64,000 nt of DNA, from positions 104,700-168,699 of the forward strand of contig NZ_LAKD02000043.1 of NCBI RefSeq assembly GCF_000968685.2, read 5' to 3'. Position 1 is the first letter of the stretch. Every line of letters begins with the position of its first letter. The DNA comes from Streptomyces antioxidans (GTDB taxonomy: Bacteria > Actinomycetota > Actinomycetes > Streptomycetales > Streptomycetaceae). A model generated the notes under the pieces. It saw nothing but the letters and a program-made list of their open reading frames with translations. It was not told the DNA's origin and ran no database searches. Both the position numbers and the translations under genes were made by a program. This document shows, piece by piece, positions 52,144 to 61,677 of the stretch.

Positions 52144-52935
52144 ATGATGGGACCGGCGCATTCGCTGTCCGGGGCGGCGGCCTGGCTGGGGGTGGGGGCG
52201 GCGGCCGCGGCGGCCGGCCACGCGATGCCCTGGCCGGTGCTGGTCGCTGGCGCGCTGATCTGCGCGGGAGCGGCGCTCGCCCCCGACCTCGACCACAAGG
52301 CGGCGACCATATCGCGCGCCTTCGGGCCCATCTCACGGACGCTGTGCGAGGTGATCGACAAGATCTCGTACTCCGTCTACAAGTCGACCAGGAAGGCGGG
52401 CGACCCGCGCCGCTCCGGCGGCCACCGCACCCTGACCCACACCTGGGTATGGGCGGTGCTGATCGGCGCCGGATCCTCGGCGCTCGCGATGATCGGCGGT
52501 CGCTGGGCGGTGCTGGGCATCCTCTTCGTCCATATGGTGCTGGCCGTCGAGGGGCTGCTGTGGCGGGCGGCGCGGGTCTCCAGCGATGTCCTGGTGTGGC
52601 TGCTCGGGGCGGCCAGCGCCTGGATCCTCGCCGATGTGCTGGACAAGCCCGGGAACGGCTCGGACTGGCTCTTCAGCGCACCGGGCCAGGAGTACCTCTG
52701 GCTGGGCCTGCCGATCGTGCTCGGCGCCCTGATCCACGACATCGGGGACGCGCTCACCGTCTCCGGCTGCCCGATCCTGTGGCCCATACCGATCGGCCGC
52801 AAGCGCTGGTACCCGGTCGGTCCGCCGAAGGGCATGCGGTTCCGGGCCGGCAGCTGGGTCGAATTGAAGGTGCTGATGCCGGTCTTCATGCTGCTCGGCG
52901 GCATGGGCGGACTGGCCGCCCTCGGCGTGATCTGA
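52144..52935 (+). CDS. YdjM/LexA-type membrane-bound metal-dependent hydrolase family protein
   Basis: A 263-residue integral membrane protein. Conserved metal-site pieces are MMGPAHSLSGAAAW, ALAPDLDHKAATISRAFG, GGHRTLTHTWVWA and IHDIGDALTVSGCPILWP. About five hydrophobic helices lie between. ATG 52144 (MMGPAHSL) is chosen because the conserved histidine follows directly. Biological role unclear in this family. It converges with the ABC gene; a bidirectional hairpin lies in between. Confidence 0.85.
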   Translation: MMGPAHSLSGAAAWLGVGAAAAAAGHAMPWPVLVAGALICAGAALAPDLDHKAATISRAFGPISRTLCEVIDKISYSVYKSTRKAGDPRRSGGHRTLTHTWVWAVLIGAGSSALAMIGGRWAVLGILFVHMVLAVEGLLWRAARVSSDVLVWLLGAASAWILADVLDKPGNGSDWLFSAPGQEYLWLGLPIVLGALIHDIGDALTVSGCPILWPIPIGRKRWYPVGPPKGMRFRAGSWVELKVLMPVFMLLGGMGGLAALGVI

Positions 52936-52950
52936 CCCCCGGACGGGACC

Positions 52951-52980
52951 GGGGTGGCCATGCCCGGGCGTGGCCACCCC
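52951..52980. terminator. Bidirectional hairpin between convergent genes
   Basis: GGGGTGGCCA (52951-52960) and TGGCCACCCC (52971-52980) form a perfect 10-base-pair stem, with GCCCGGGC in the loop able to extend it. It lies between the converging hydrolase (ends 52935) and ABC exporter (ends 52986) genes. Confidence 0.75.
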
Positions 52981-52985
52981 TCCCG

Positions 52986-54767
52986 CTACTGATGCCAGGA
53001 CCGCCACAGCGCGGCGTACGCCCCGTCCGCCGCGACGAGTTCATCATGGCTGCCCAGCTCGGTGATCCGGCCGCTCTCCACCACGGCGATCACATCCGCG
53101 TCATGCGCCGTGTGCAGCCGGTGGGCGATCGCGACCACGGTCCTGCCCTCCAGCACCCGGCCCAGCGACCGCTCCAGATGGCGCGCCGCCCGCGGGTCCA
53201 GCAGCGACGTGGCCTCGTCCAGCACCAGCGTATGGGGATCGGCCAGTACCAGCCGGGCCAGCGCGATCTGCTGCGCCTGTGCGGGGGTGAGCGCGAGACC
53301 GCCCGAACCGACCTCGGTGTCCAGGCCCCCGTCCAGCGCGCGGGCCCAGCCGTCGGCGTCGACCGCGCCCAGTGCCGCCCACAGCTCGGCGTCCCCGGCG
53401 CCGGCGCGGGCCAGCAGCAGATTGTCCCGCAGCGAGCCCACGAAGACATGGTGCTCCTGGTTGACCAGGGCCACATGCTCCCGGGCCCGCTCGGCCGGCA
53501 TCCGCGACAGCTCCGCACCGCCCAGGGTCACCCGGCCGGTGCGCGGGGAGTAGATCCCGGCCAGCAGCCGCCCCAGGGTGGACTTCCCCGCCCCGGACGG
53601 GCCCACCAGCGCCAGCCGTGTCCCCGGCGCCACCTTCATGGACACCTCGTGCAGCACATCGCTGCCCTCGTGGTAGCCGAACCGCACCTCGTCCGCCCGC
53701 ACCTCCCGGCCACCGGGAACCACGCCCTCGTCGGCGGGGCCCTCCCCGATCTCGCGCACCCCCACCAGCCGGGCCAGCGACACCTGGGCGACCTGCAGCT
53801 CGTCGTACCAGCGCAGGATCAGTCCGATCGGCTCGACCAGCATCTGCGACAGCAGCGCCCCGGTGGTCAGCTCGCCGATCGACATCCAGCCCCGCATCAC
53901 ACACAGGCCGCCGATCATCAGCACCGAACCGGTGATCAGCGTGTAGCTTACATTGATCACCGGGAAGAGCACCGAGCGCAGCCAGAGGGTGTAGCGCTCC
54001 CACGCCGTCCACCGCCGGATGCGCAGCTCGGACTGGGCGATCCGCCGGTCGCCCAGCCGGTGGGCCTCGATGGTCCGCCCGGCGTCCACGCTCTCGGTGA
54101 GGCACGCGGACACCGCCGCGTATCCCGCCGCCTCCGAGCGGTAGGCGCTCGGCGCGCGGCGGAAGTACCACCGACAGCCGATCACCAGCACCGGAAGCGC
54201 CACCAGCACCGCGAGGCCCAGTGGGGGAGCGGTCAGGGTCAGCGCGCCGAGCAGCAGTCCGGTCCACAGCACACCGATGGCGAGCTGGGGCACGGCCTCC
54301 CGCATCGCCTCCGCCAGCCGGTCGACATCGGTGGTGATCCTGGACAACAGGTCCCCGGTCCCGGCCCGCTCCAGCACCCCCGGGGGCAGACCCACCGACC
54401 GTACGAGGAAGTCCTCCCGCAGATCCGCCAGCATCTGCTCGCCCAGTACCGCCCCGCGCAGCCGCACCAGCCGGACGAACACGGTCTGCACCACCAGGGC
54501 CACCGCGAACAGCGCCACCGTGCGCCCGAGATGGAGGTCCTTCTCGCCCTGGGAGAGATCCTCGACCACGCCACCCAGCAGCTGCGGGCCGACCATGGAG
54601 GCGAGCACCGCGGTCGCGTTCACGACCATCAGCACGGTGAACGCGCCCCGGTGCCGCCGCAGCAGCTCACGCACATAGGCCCGCACGGTGGTGGGCGTGC
54701 CGACCGGCAGTGTCGTCGCCGACTCCGGTGCGGCCGGGTCATAGGCGGGCGGTGCCACGCCGATCAT
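52986..54767 (-). CDS. ABC exporter half-transporter, intact Walker A, degenerate signature
   Basis: A 593-residue type IV ABC half-transporter with six N-terminal membrane helices (about 45-335) and a nucleotide-binding domain. Walker A GPSGAGKST (389-397) and Walker B LVLDEAT (about 514-520) and the H-loop His549 are intact. The ABC signature is LTPAQ (493-497) in place of LSGGQ. It overlaps the next half-transporter by 4 bases (ATGA), so the two are expected to form a heterodimer. Substrate unknown. Confidence 0.9.
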   Translation of the reverse strand: MIGVAPPAYDPAAPESATTLPVGTPTTVRAYVRELLRRHRGAFTVLMVVNATAVLASMVGPQLLGGVVEDLSQGEKDLHLGRTVALFAVALVVQTVFVRLVRLRGAVLGEQMLADLREDFLVRSVGLPPGVLERAGTGDLLSRITTDVDRLAEAMREAVPQLAIGVLWTGLLLGALTLTAPPLGLAVLVALPVLVIGCRWYFRRAPSAYRSEAAGYAAVSACLTESVDAGRTIEAHRLGDRRIAQSELRIRRWTAWERYTLWLRSVLFPVINVSYTLITGSVLMIGGLCVMRGWMSIGELTTGALLSQMLVEPIGLILRWYDELQVAQVSLARLVGVREIGEGPADEGVVPGGREVRADEVRFGYHEGSDVLHEVSMKVAPGTRLALVGPSGAGKSTLGRLLAGIYSPRTGRVTLGGAELSRMPAERAREHVALVNQEHHVFVGSLRDNLLLARAGAGDAELWAALGAVDADGWARALDGGLDTEVGSGGLALTPAQAQQIALARLVLADPHTLVLDEATSLLDPRAARHLERSLGRVLEGRTVVAIAHRLHTAHDADVIAVVESGRITELGSHDELVAADGAYAALWRSWHQ

Positions 54768-56770
54768 GCCGACTCCTCGATCTGTTCCTCGATCCGCCCG
54801 AGCTCTTCCCGCCCGATGCCTTCCGGCGCGATGTCGTTCCGCGCGATGTCCTCCAGGACGTGGCCGGTCGCGCCGGCGGGAGGACCGGGCCTCCGCACGG
54901 CGGCCTCGCCGTCCGTCTCGCGGGTGACGACCGCGCGATACGCGGGGGCCGTGCCCAGCAGCTCACGGTGGGTGCCCACTGCCGCCGCCCCGCCGTCGGC
55001 CACGAACACCACCCGGTCCGCCCGGTCCAGGACCAGCGGGCTGGAGGTGAACACGACGGTGGTCCGGCCCGTCCGCAGCCGCCGCACCCCGTCGGCGATC
55101 CGGGCCTCGGTGTGCGAGTCCACCGCGGAGGTCGGCTCATCCAGCACCAGCACCTCCGGATCGGTCACCAGCGAGCGGGCCAGTGCCAGCCGCTGCCGCT
55201 GGCCACCCGACAGCGAGCGACCGCGCTCGGTGATCCGGGTGCGCATGGGGTCGGCATCGCCCTCGTCGGCCGCCGCCGACGCCTGCGCCAGCGCCTCCAG
55301 CACATCGCCGCACTGGGCCGCCTCGAGCGCCTTCTCCGCCGGGACCTCCCCTGACCTCGGCACGTCCAGGAGCTCGGCGAGCGTGCCCGACAGCAGCACC
55401 GGGTCCTTGTCCTGCACCAGCACCGCCGTGCGCGCCGAGGCCAGCGCCACCTCGTCCAGGGCGACGCCGCCCAGCAGCACCGACGGCGCCCCACCGTGGT
55501 CCCCGTCGCCCGGGCCGCCGTGCGCGGGATGTCCGCCGAGCCGGTCCGCCAGCCGCCCGGCCGCGTCCGGGTCGCCGCACACCACCGCGGTCAGCACCCC
55601 GCTCGGCGCCAGCGTCCCGGTCACCGGGTCGTACAGATCCCCGCCGAGCGGTCTAGTGGCCCGCCGCGCTTCCGCGCGCCCGCCCCCGTCCACGGACGCT
55701 GCGGTGGCCGCGGTATCTCCAGTGTCCGCGGTGTCTGCGGTGTCTGTTGTGTCCGCGCCCTCGCCGTCCGCGGAGGAGCGCCGCAGCGCCAGCACCCGGG
55801 CCGCGCGCCGCGCGGAGGGCCGGGAGAAGGAGTAGGCCATGGCGATCTCCTCGAAGTGCCGCAGCGGGAAGAGTAGAAAGGTGACCGCGCTGTAGACGGT
55901 GACCAGCTCGCCCACCTCGATCCGCCCCTCGCGGGCCAGCGACACCCCGTACCAGACCACACCGATCAGCAGCAGCCCCGGCAGTGCCACCTGCACGGCC
56001 GCGATCAGCGCCCACATCCGCGCGCTGCGCACCGCCGCGGCCCGCACCTCCTGGGAGGCGTTCCGGTAGCGGCCCAGGAACAGCTCCTCGCCGCCGATGC
56101 CGCGCAGCACCCGCAGCCCGGCCACGGTGTCCGAGGCCAGCTCGGTGGCCCGGCCCGCCTTCTCCCGCTGCTCGTCGGCCCGGCGCGCCGCGCGCGGCAG
56201 CAGCGGCAGCACGGCCAGCGCCAGCGCGGGCACCCCGACGGCCACCACCACTCCCAGCGTCGGCTGGTAGAGCACCAGTGCCACACAGAGCGCGACGGTG
56301 GTGATCGCGGCCGCGGTGAAGCGGGACAGGGCCTCCACAAACCAGCCGATCTTCTCGACATCGCCCGTGGAGACGGCGACGACCTCACCGGCCGCCACCT
56401 TCCGGGTGAGCGCGGACCCCAGCTCCACCGCCTTGCGGGCCAGCAGCTGCTGTACCCGGGCCGCCGCCGTGATCCAGTTGGTGACCGCCGCGCGGTGCAG
56501 CATGGCGTCCCCCAGCGCGGTGAGCACGGTGAGCCCCACCATCAGCGCCCCGGCCATCGCCAGCCGGGAGCCGGAGCGGTCCACCACCGCCTGCACACCG
56601 AAGCCGATGGCGAGCGGGAAGGACACCAGCGCGGCCATGTGCACCAGGCCCCAGAGCGCCGCCTTCACCTGCCCGCCCAGCTGATTCCTGCCCAGCCAGA
56701 AGAGGAACCTCGGACCTGACCGCACGTCGGGTCGGCCGGGATCGGGGTACGGAAGATCGCGAATGTGCAT
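54764..56770 (-). CDS. ABC exporter half-transporter, degenerate Walker A, intact signature
   Basis: A 668-residue half-transporter, transcribed first. Membrane helices lie at about 38-330, then a Thr/Asp/Ala-rich linker (TDTADTADTGDTAATAAS). The Walker A region reads CGDPDAAGR (about 399-407) with no Lys, the signature LSGGQ (520-524) is perfect, Walker B is LVLDEPTS, and the H-loop His is replaced (FTSSP). With its partner this gives one canonical and one degenerate ATP site. ATG 56770 has a weak ribosome site. Confidence 0.9.
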   Translation of the reverse strand: MHIRDLPYPDPGRPDVRSGPRFLFWLGRNQLGGQVKAALWGLVHMAALVSFPLAIGFGVQAVVDRSGSRLAMAGALMVGLTVLTALGDAMLHRAAVTNWITAAARVQQLLARKAVELGSALTRKVAAGEVVAVSTGDVEKIGWFVEALSRFTAAAITTVALCVALVLYQPTLGVVVAVGVPALALAVLPLLPRAARRADEQREKAGRATELASDTVAGLRVLRGIGGEELFLGRYRNASQEVRAAAVRSARMWALIAAVQVALPGLLLIGVVWYGVSLAREGRIEVGELVTVYSAVTFLLFPLRHFEEIAMAYSFSRPSARRAARVLALRRSSADGEGADTTDTADTADTGDTAATAASVDGGGRAEARRATRPLGGDLYDPVTGTLAPSGVLTAVVCGDPDAAGRLADRLGGHPAHGGPGDGDHGGAPSVLLGGVALDEVALASARTAVLVQDKDPVLLSGTLAELLDVPRSGEVPAEKALEAAQCGDVLEALAQASAAADEGDADPMRTRITERGRSLSGGQRQRLALARSLVTDPEVLVLDEPTSAVDSHTEARIADGVRRLRTGRTTVVFTSSPLVLDRADRVVFVADGGAAAVGTHRELLGTAPAYRAVVTRETDGEAAVRRPGPPAGATGHVLEDIARNDIAPEGIGREELGRIEEQIEESA

Positions 56771-56928
56771 GACGTCCCAAGGTCGGCGGGCGGCGGAGGG
56801 AGGGGAGGGCAGGAGACGTGCAAGGCTGACGTTCTCACGGTGCGGAATTCAACTGGTTTTCCCGGGACCGGCCGAAACACGCCAATCCCGCATGTCGCAC
56901 TGTCCTATGGGGGTGGGACCATGGGGAC

Positions 56929-57669
56929 ATGCGAACTTCCGGCATGATGTCCATGCGTGCGGCGGCCGCGGCCGCCGCGGCTCTCGTCCTCCTCACGGCC
57001 TGCGGCGACGACGGCGGTGACAGCGGCGGTGACAAGGGCGCGAACCAGGGCAAGCAAGCGCTGCGCAGCGGGGCGCCCACGCCGGATCCCACCCGCATCC
57101 CGGATGTGGGGGACAAGCTCCAGTCCCGGATTCCTGACCAGTCCCGCCAGGTCGTGGCGGTCTACGGCAAAGGGGTGAACTCCGGCGACGCGACCGTGGT
57201 CCTCTACACCAAGCAGGGCAAGGCATGGGAGCGGACGCGCAGTTGGACCGCGCACAACGGCAAGCGCGGCTGGACGACGAGCCATCACGAGGGCGACAAG
57301 CGCAGCCCGGTCGGGGTCTTCACGCTCAGCGACGCTGGTGGTGTGCTGCCCGACCCCGGCGCCCGGCTGCCGTACACATCATCCGGCTCCTTCGCGGCGC
57401 CCCACTACTGGCCCAAGTCCCACTGGACGGACTTCAACTACGTCATCGCCATTGACTACAACCGCGTCAAGGGCGCCTCGCCGCTGGACCAGACCCGGCC
57501 CGAAGGGCAGAGCAAGGGCGGCAGCATCTGGCTGCACATGGACCACGGCAGCGGCACCTCGGCCTGTGTCAGCCTTGCCAAGTCCGGCATGGAGTACCTG
57601 CTGAAGCACCTCGACCCCAAGCTGCACCCGGTGGTGGTCATGGGCGACAGGGCGCATCTGGCCGCCTGA
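56929..57669 (+). CDS. L,D-transpeptidase-like (YkuD-type) lipoprotein
   Basis: A 246-residue exported protein. The signal ends with the lipobox LLTAC (Cys25), followed by an Asp/Gly-rich linker. The catalytic region contains KRSPVGVFTLSDAG and WLHMDHGSGTSACVSLAKSG, with the His and Cys placed as in L,D-transpeptidases. It therefore probably acts on peptidoglycan at the outer membrane face. ATG 56929 is chosen; a strong ribosome site is not seen. It converges with marR, with only 4 bases between stops. Confidence 0.82.
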   Translation: MRTSGMMSMRAAAAAAAALVLLTACGDDGGDSGGDKGANQGKQALRSGAPTPDPTRIPDVGDKLQSRIPDQSRQVVAVYGKGVNSGDATVVLYTKQGKAWERTRSWTAHNGKRGWTTSHHEGDKRSPVGVFTLSDAGGVLPDPGARLPYTSSGSFAAPHYWPKSHWTDFNYVIAIDYNRVKGASPLDQTRPEGQSKGGSIWLHMDHGSGTSACVSLAKSGMEYLLKHLDPKLHPVVVMGDRAHLAA

Positions 57670-57673
57670 GCCC

Positions 57674-58114
57674 TCAGCAGCGGTGGCCCGGGGTGCCGGA
57701 CAGGGTGTCCAGCAGCTCGCCCAGCGCCTCGCGCTGCTGATCGCTGAGCGGCGCCAGGATGTCCTCCGCGGCGGCCCGGCGCGCCTCGCGCAGCGCGCGC
57801 AGCGTGGCGCGCCCGGTGTCGGTGAGCTCGACGCGCACCACCCGACGGTTGGTCGGATCCGGTACGCGGCGCACGGAGCCATGCGCCTCCAGGGCGTCCA
57901 CCAGCGTCGTCACGGCGCGCGGGACCACCTCCAGGCGCTGGGCCAGGTCCGCCATCCGCGGCGGCTGGTCGTCATGGGCGACGGTGCGCAGCAGCCGGGA
58001 CTGGGCGGGTGTGATACCCAGCGGCTCCATATGGCGCTTCTGGGCGCGCTGCAGTCTGCGGGTCAGGCGCAGCAGCTGCTCCGCGAGGAGGCCGGATGTC
58101 TCGGGCGTGGGCAT
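57674..58114 (-). CDS. MarR-family transcriptional regulator
   Basis: A 146-residue winged-helix repressor. ITPAQSRLLRTVAHDDQPPR, MADLAQRLEVVPRAVTTLVD and ALEAHGSVRRVPDPTNRRVV are the DNA-binding helices and wing. It is divergent from an ABC exporter, and the shared promoter holds a 7-base inverted repeat. It probably represses both. Candidate ligand: the transporter substrate. Confidence 0.92.
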   Translation of the reverse strand: MPTPETSGLLAEQLLRLTRRLQRAQKRHMEPLGITPAQSRLLRTVAHDDQPPRMADLAQRLEVVPRAVTTLVDALEAHGSVRRVPDPTNRRVVRVELTDTGRATLRALREARRAAAEDILAPLSDQQREALGELLDTLSGTPGHRC

Positions 58115-58138
58115 GATCGCAGTCTATCAGGACCGGGT

Positions 58139-58176
58139 TCATTGTGAGTATAGGTAACAATGAGCTATGCTCTCAA
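58139..58176. promoter_or_regulatory. MarR operator and overlapping divergent promoters
   Basis: TCATTGT (58139-58145) and ACAATGA (58157-58163) are perfect inverted arms with an 11-base spacer. For the ABC gene, TTGTGA (58142-58147) and TATGCT (58166-58171) are 18 bases apart. For marR on the other strand, TTGAGA (58176-58171) and TATACT (58152-58147) are also 18 apart. Repressor binding would cover both. Confidence 0.6.
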
Positions 58177-58252
58177 AGTCCGCGCCGACGCGGCCACGGC
58201 CCGACCACGCCGTCATCCTCCGCGCCGGCCTCCCTGTCTCCAGAAGGAGCCC

Positions 58253-60103
58253 ATGCGCCCCGACACGCCACCGTCATGGACACCGTCCGCCCAGGAGTCC
58301 GAGCAGCCCGCCCAGGTGCGCCGCATCCTCCGGCTCTTCCATCCCTATCGCGGCCGCCTCGCCGTGGTCGGCCTGCTGGTCGCCGCCTCCGCGCTGGTCT
58401 CGGTCGCCTCGCCGTTCCTCCTCCGCGAGATCCTCGACACCGCCATCCCCGACGGCCGCACCGGACTGCTCACCCTGCTCGCCCTCGGCATGATCGCCGC
58501 GGCCGTCGTCAACAGCGTCTTCGGCGTTCTGCAGACCCTGATCTCCACCACCGTCGGCCAGCGCGTCATGCACGATCTGCGCACCGCCGTCTACGACCGG
58601 CTGCAGCGCATGCCGCTCGCCTTCTTCACCCGCACCCGCACCGGCGAGGTGCAGTCCCGTATCGCCAACGACATCGGCGGTATGCAGGCCACCGTCACCT
58701 CCACCGCGACCTCCCTGGTCTCCAACCTCACCAGTGTGGTCGCCACCGTCGTCGCGATGCTCGCGCTCGACTGGCGGCTGACCGTCGTCTCCCTGCTCCT
58801 GCTGCCCGTGTTCGTCTGGATCAGCCGTCGCGTCGGCGCCGAGCGCAAGAGGATCACCTCGCAGCGACAGAAGCAGATGGCGGCCATGTCCGCGATGGTC
58901 ACCGAATCCCTGTCGGTGAGCGGCATCCTGCTCGGCCGCAGCATGGGCCGGTCCGAGTCGCTCACCCAGCAGTTCGCCCAGGAGTCCGAGCATCTGGTGG
59001 GCCTGGAAGTCCGCGCCAGCATGGCGGGCCGCTGGCGGATGTCCACCATCGGCATCGTCATGGCCGCCATGCCCGCGCTGATCTACTGGGCCGCGGGCAT
59101 CGCCCTCCAGGCCGGTGGCCCCGCCGTCTCCATCGGCACGCTCGTCGCCTTCGTCTCCCTCCAGCAAGGGTTGCTCCGGCCCACGGTGAGCCTGCTGTCC
59201 ACCGGTGTGCAGGTGCAGACCTCCCTCGCCCTCTTCGCCCGCATCTTCGAATACCTCGACCTGCCGATCGACATCACCGAGCCCGCCGCCCCGGTGCGCC
59301 TGGAGAAGGTGCACGGCGAAGTCCGCTTCGACGCCGTCGACTTCGACTACGACAGCGCGCCGCCCGGCCCCGCGAAGGCCGCCCTGTCAAAGGGCGCATC
59401 GAAGGGCACCCTGCGCGGCGTCGATCTGACCGTTCCCGCAGGCGGCAGCCTGGCGGTCGTCGGATCGACCGGCTCCGGCAAGACGACCCTCAGCTATCTG
59501 GTGCCCCGGCTCTACGATGTGACCGGCGGTCGGGTGCTGATCGACGGTGTGGATGTGCGCGACCTCGACTTCGACTCCCTCGCCCGGGCCGTCGGCGTCG
59601 TCTCCCAGGAGACCTACCTCTTCCACGCCTCCGTCGCCGAGAATCTGCGCTTCGCCAAGCCCGACGCGACCGATGGGGAGCTTGTGGCCGCGGCCGAGGC
59701 CGCCCAGATCCACGATCACATCGCCTCCCTCCCGGACGGCTATGACACCCTCGTGGGAGAGCGCGGCTATCGCTTCTCCGGCGGGGAGAAGCAGCGCCTG
59801 GCCATAGCCCGCACAATTCTGCGCGACCCACCCGTTCTCATCCTCGACGAGGCCACCAGCGCCCTGGACACCCGTACCGAGCAGGCCGTCCAGGAGGCCA
59901 TCGACTCCCTCTCGGCCGGCCGCACCACGATCACCATCGCCCACCGACTCTCCACCGTGCGCGACGCCGACCAGATCGTCGTCCTCGACGGCGGCCGGAT
60001 CGCCGAGCGGGGCACCCACGAAGAGCTGTTGGCCAAGGACGGACGCTACGCCACACTGGTGCGGCGCGACGCCCATCTGTCGCCGGTGGTCCCCGCCGTC
60101 TAA
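58253..60103 (+). CDS. ABC exporter (fused membrane-ATPase half-transporter)
   Basis: A 616-residue half-transporter, presumably a homodimer. Six helices (about 30-310) precede the nucleotide-binding domain: Walker A GSTGSGKTT, Q-loop VSQETYLF, signature FSGGE, Walker B LILDEATSALD, H-loop IAHRLST. All ATP-site residues are intact, unlike the heterodimer upstream. ATG 58253 follows AAGGAG closely. Placed between MarR and the P450/PKS genes it may export the polyketide; this is inference. Confidence 0.88.
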   Translation: MRPDTPPSWTPSAQESEQPAQVRRILRLFHPYRGRLAVVGLLVAASALVSVASPFLLREILDTAIPDGRTGLLTLLALGMIAAAVVNSVFGVLQTLISTTVGQRVMHDLRTAVYDRLQRMPLAFFTRTRTGEVQSRIANDIGGMQATVTSTATSLVSNLTSVVATVVAMLALDWRLTVVSLLLLPVFVWISRRVGAERKRITSQRQKQMAAMSAMVTESLSVSGILLGRSMGRSESLTQQFAQESEHLVGLEVRASMAGRWRMSTIGIVMAAMPALIYWAAGIALQAGGPAVSIGTLVAFVSLQQGLLRPTVSLLSTGVQVQTSLALFARIFEYLDLPIDITEPAAPVRLEKVHGEVRFDAVDFDYDSAPPGPAKAALSKGASKGTLRGVDLTVPAGGSLAVVGSTGSGKTTLSYLVPRLYDVTGGRVLIDGVDVRDLDFDSLARAVGVVSQETYLFHASVAENLRFAKPDATDGELVAAAEAAQIHDHIASLPDGYDTLVGERGYRFSGGEKQRLAIARTILRDPPVLILDEATSALDTRTEQAVQEAIDSLSAGRTTITIAHRLSTVRDADQIVVLDGGRIAERGTHEELLAKDGRYATLVRRDAHLSPVVPAV

Positions 60104-60452
60104 TGCCCCAAGTCCTGTGGAGTACCCGCTGAAGGACGACTCTACGGAGCGTGGTCGCCGCAGCTGGCGTTCGGTGAGACCCGCTCACAACAGGTGTGAT
60201 TGAAGACGGCTTACCCGGGGTAGGGGAGCGTTGGAGCCGCCACGCGTTCAGACGTCGCGGCCGGCGCGGTGAGTGCACCCGCGCACACGGGGTCAACTGC
60301 TCCCCCCTTTGACTAAGGAAATTTGCAGAACTTGCCTGCGGGGGCCTTTTGATGCGCTTTCGGGCCGACGGCGAAGCTAGCATCGAGTTTCGAGCCAGCC
60401 GGTGTAGCCGCCGACGACCTCGCTGCATGGATTGTGAATCGATGGAGGAGTC
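60104..60452 (+). promoter_or_regulatory. 349-base gap between ABC and P450 genes with a PimM-like box
   Basis: No gene is supported here. CTAAGGAAATTTGCAG at 60313-60328 matches the PAS-LuxR (PimM) box CTVGGGAWWTCCCBAG at 12 of 16 positions. A -35-like TTGACT overlaps it (60309-60314), but a convincing -10 was not found. Confidence 0.4.
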
Positions 60453-61652
60453 TTGGCCGACGCCCCGCACCCCCCTGTGTCATTGCCCACCAAGCGGAGC
60501 TGCCCCTTCGATCCTCCGGATGGCTACACCCCCCTGCGCGAGCAGGACCGGATAACGCGGATGAGTTATCCGGGCGGCACGCCCGGGTGGCTCATCACCC
60601 GCCATGCCGAGGCGAAGGAACTGCTCACCCATAAGAGCTTCAGCGCGCGCCAGGAAGGGATAATCTCTCCCGTCCCCACGGAGCTGGCGTATGACGGCCC
60701 GGCCGATCCGGGCGCCTTCGCGAAAACGGACGACCCGGTTCACAGCAAGTATCGCAAGCTGGTCACCGGCTTTTTCACGGTGCGGCGCACGCGTCAACTC
60801 GCCCCCATGATCGAGCGAATCGTGCATGAACAACTCGACGATCTGGAAAAGGCCGGACCGGGCGCCGATCTGGTGGAGGTCTTCACCGAGTCCGTTCCCT
60901 CCCGGGTGATGTGCGAGATGATCGGCGTCCCCGAATCGGAGCGCAAGAGCCTGCAGCGCCATGTGGAGACACTCGGTCGGCTCTCCTCCACCGTCCCCGA
61001 GGCGCTGGCCGCCGTGTCCGGGATGAGCGGGTTCCTGGCCCGCTTCGTCCCCACCCGGATGGACGACCCCCGGGACGACATCCTCGGAGACCTGATCCGC
61101 GGCGGGCAGCTCACCGAGCAAGAACTCATGGGCATCACCGCCACGTTGATCACCGGGGCCTTCGACACCACGGGCAACATGCTCGCCATGGGCGTCTACA
61201 CCCTGCTCGAGCACCCCGATCAGCTGGCCAGGCTCCAGGAGGATCCGGAGCTCATGGGGGCCGCCGTCGAGGAGCTGCTCCGCTTCCTCACCATCTCCCA
61301 CCTCGGGGCCAGCCGGTGGGCCCTCGAAGACGTGGAGTTCGCCGGCCAGACCATCAAGAAGGGCGAGGTGGTCACCGTCGCCCTCCCCGCCGTCAACCGC
61401 GACCCCGAGCGCTACGAGCACCCCGATCAGCTGGACATCGGCCGTACGGACCACGGACACCTGGGGCTCGGCCACGGTGTCCACCAGTGTCTCGGCCAGC
61501 ACCTCGCCCGCACGATCCTGCGCGTCGGCTACGAGGCGCTGTTCGACAGGTTCCCCACCCTGCGGCTGGCAGTGCCGAGCGAGGAGATCCGGATGCGCGA
61601 CGACTTCGTCCACTACGGCCCCGGGGCGCTCCCCGTCACCTGGGACGAATGA
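60453..61652 (+). CDS. Cytochrome P450
   Basis: A 399-residue soluble bacterial P450. The I-helix has GAFDTT (235-240), the ExxR is in EELLRFLT, and the haem loop is LGLGHGVHQCLGQH with Cys346; the usual Phe before the glycine loop is Leu. Start is TTG: GGAGGAG lies just upstream and the N-terminus SLPTKRSCPFDPP needed by the fold lies downstream; GTG 60477 is an alternative. It is followed by a 3Fe-4S ferredoxin and then a PKS, so it likely hydroxylates or epoxidises the polyketide. Confidence 0.93.
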   Translation: MADAPHPPVSLPTKRSCPFDPPDGYTPLREQDRITRMSYPGGTPGWLITRHAEAKELLTHKSFSARQEGIISPVPTELAYDGPADPGAFAKTDDPVHSKYRKLVTGFFTVRRTRQLAPMIERIVHEQLDDLEKAGPGADLVEVFTESVPSRVMCEMIGVPESERKSLQRHVETLGRLSSTVPEALAAVSGMSGFLARFVPTRMDDPRDDILGDLIRGGQLTEQELMGITATLITGAFDTTGNMLAMGVYTLLEHPDQLARLQEDPELMGAAVEELLRFLTISHLGASRWALEDVEFAGQTIKKGEVVTVALPAVNRDPERYEHPDQLDIGRTDHGHLGLGHGVHQCLGQHLARTILRVGYEALFDRFPTLRLAVPSEEIRMRDDFVHYGPGALPVTWDE

Positions 61653-61677
61653 CCGAGATGTGACAAGCGGTGAATGC

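Noticed and set aside
48948..55835. A 2295-codon plus-strand open frame
   Set aside because: It runs opposite TesB, the Ski2-like helicase and both ABC genes, all with full conserved motifs. It also crosses the clear YdjM-type gene in another frame. It is a high-GC shadow.
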